From assembly GCA_900551355.1 (NCBI GenBank), contig URVR01000115.1, forward strand, positions 1 through 5,521: a DNA stretch of 5,521 bases, read 5' to 3'. Made by a program: the position numbers and the translations under genes. A model generated the notes under the pieces. It was not told the origin of the DNA. It saw nothing but the letters and a program-made list of their open reading frames with translations, and searched no databases. Source of the stretch: an uncultured Eubacteriales bacterium. Its GTDB lineage: Bacteria > Bacillota > Clostridia > Oscillospirales > Oscillospiraceae. Positions 5,249-5,521 of the stretch are shown here, piece by piece (within the stretch, counting starts at the first letter, position 1; the number at the start of each line of letters is the position of its first letter).

Positions 5249-5262
5249 CATATTCTGCGATC

Positions 5263-5291
5263 AGTATAGCAGTTTTCTTCCCCTTTGGCAA
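5263..5291 (-). promoter_or_regulatory. Promoter of the guaD transcription unit
   Basis: TTGCCA (5291-5286), a 17-base spacer and TATACT (5268-5263) on the minus strand, with an extended -10 TG one base upstream. Transcription should start near 5257, a few bases before the 5' strand of riboswitch P1, which is the expected arrangement for a short riboswitch leader. Confidence 0.82.
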
Positions 5292-5340
5292 GTGGAAAAT
5301 CATATCCCCCGCACACGGCGCATAGGCTTGTCTGTACAGC

Positions 5341-5348
5341 GAGGAGGG
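5341..5348 (+). promoter_or_regulatory. Ribosome binding site selecting a GTG start
   Basis: GAGGAGGG lies six bases before the GTG at 5355. It favours GTG over the in-frame ATG at 5388, which would remove the basic start of the signal peptide. I see no convincing promoter for this gene in 5270-5340. Confidence 0.7.
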
Positions 5349-5354
5349 ATACCT

Positions 5355-5474
5355 GTGAAAAAAGACCGTTTCCGCCGTCTGGCCGCCATGGCGCTGGCCG
5401 CCGCCACGCTCTGGATCACCGCCGCTACCGTGGGCAGTGACAGTCTCCGGGAGGCGGCATCTGCCGTCCGGGAC
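5355..5474 (+). CDS. Exported protein of unknown function (signal-peptide fragment, cut by adapter)
   Basis: Forty genuine residues are present. The start is GTG with a strong ribosome site. Residues 2-8 (KKDRFRR) are basic, and residues 9-26 (LAAMALAAATLWITAATV) are hydrophobic. Then GSDSLREAASAVRD begins a polar, probably helical region. This is a typical Sec signal peptide, or an N-terminal membrane anchor. The Ala-rich end could allow cleavage around residues 23-28, but no clear AXA site is visible, and there is no lipobox. It is divergent from guaD. Codon 41 onward (reading LSLIHI then a stop) is adapter, so that stop is false and the true protein is longer. The function cannot be named from this fragment. 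Confidence 0.7.
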
Positions 5475-5521
5475 CTGTCTCTTATACACATCTGACGCTG
5501 CCGACGATCGCATAAGTGTAG
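5475..5521 (+). other. Illumina Nextera adapter, index and P5 start (sequencing artefact)
   Basis: Positions 5475-5493 are the Tn5 mosaic end read outward (CTGTCTCTTATACACATCT). Positions 5494-5507 (GACGCTGCCGACGA) are the complement of the Nextera Read 1 tail. Positions 5508-5515 (TCGCATAA) are an 8-base i5 index, and 5516-5521 (GTGTAG) begin the complement of P5. The order is exactly that of a Nextera library read-through. The index complement TTATGCGA matches, from memory, index S522. None of this is genomic. Confidence 0.98.

Noticed and set aside
1..5474. CRISPR array, tRNA or rRNA genes, transposase or phage genes
   Set aside because: No regularly spaced repeats, no tRNA-like cloverleaf, and no recognisable mobile-element proteins were seen in either strand.
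5175..5513. A minus-strand protein starting MRSSAASDVYKRQ
   Set aside because: Its start and first residues are translated Nextera adapter, and the rest runs antisense through a promoter and the riboswitch.

Overview
The window looks like chromosomal DNA of a high-GC anaerobic Clostridium-class Firmicute. A gut Oscillospiraceae-type bacterium is my best guess. The reasons are strong AGGAGG ribosome sites, sigma-A promoters with 17-bp spacers, a purine riboswitch with a U-tract terminator, and an oxygen-sensitive 2-hydroxyacyl-CoA dehydratase-type system. Assignment below class level is an inference. The right end is not biological: positions 5475-5521 are Illumina Nextera adapter, index and P5 sequence left on the contig, so real sequence stops at about 5474.

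Layout. (1) Positions 3222 to 1, minus strand: an operon read from a near-perfect promoter (TTGACA, 17 bp, TATAAT). It encodes a 398-aa HgdB/BcrC-like [4Fe-4S] subunit, a 548-aa partner subunit (ATGA overlap), a 71-aa single-pass membrane protein of unknown function, and the first 17 residues of the ASKHA-type ATPase activator (HgdC/BcrAD-like), which runs off the left edge. (2) Positions 3146-3357: a divergent intergenic region with two back-to-back promoters and several inverted or direct repeats. (3) Positions 3300-3803, plus strand: a two-gene operon for a histidine-rich putative metal-binding protein and a 59-aa CooT-family protein with Cys at position 2. (4) Positions 3820-3859: a perfect bidirectional terminator shared with the converging gene. 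(5) Positions 5291 to 3864, minus strand: a guanine deaminase gene (guaD) behind a promoter, a guanine-class purine riboswitch aptamer and an intrinsic terminator. (6) Positions 5355-5474, plus strand: the signal-peptide end of an exported protein, cut by the adapter.

How it works together. The dehydratase operon supplies both iron-sulfur subunits and the ATP-driven electron injector of a radical dehydratase or reductase. No CoA-transferase or CoA-ligase is in view to name the substrate. The His-rich/CooT pair points to nickel handling, with no nickel enzyme in the window. guaD converts guanine to xanthine, and its leader RNA should sense guanine (C at the specificity position). The terminator shares bases with the 3' strand of P1, so the switch is more likely turned ON by guanine, which suits a catabolic gene. 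The best leads are this predicted ON switch with a compact P3/L3, the unusual dehydratase operon with its aromatic-rich N-terminal extension and added membrane protein, and the His-rich/CooT pair.
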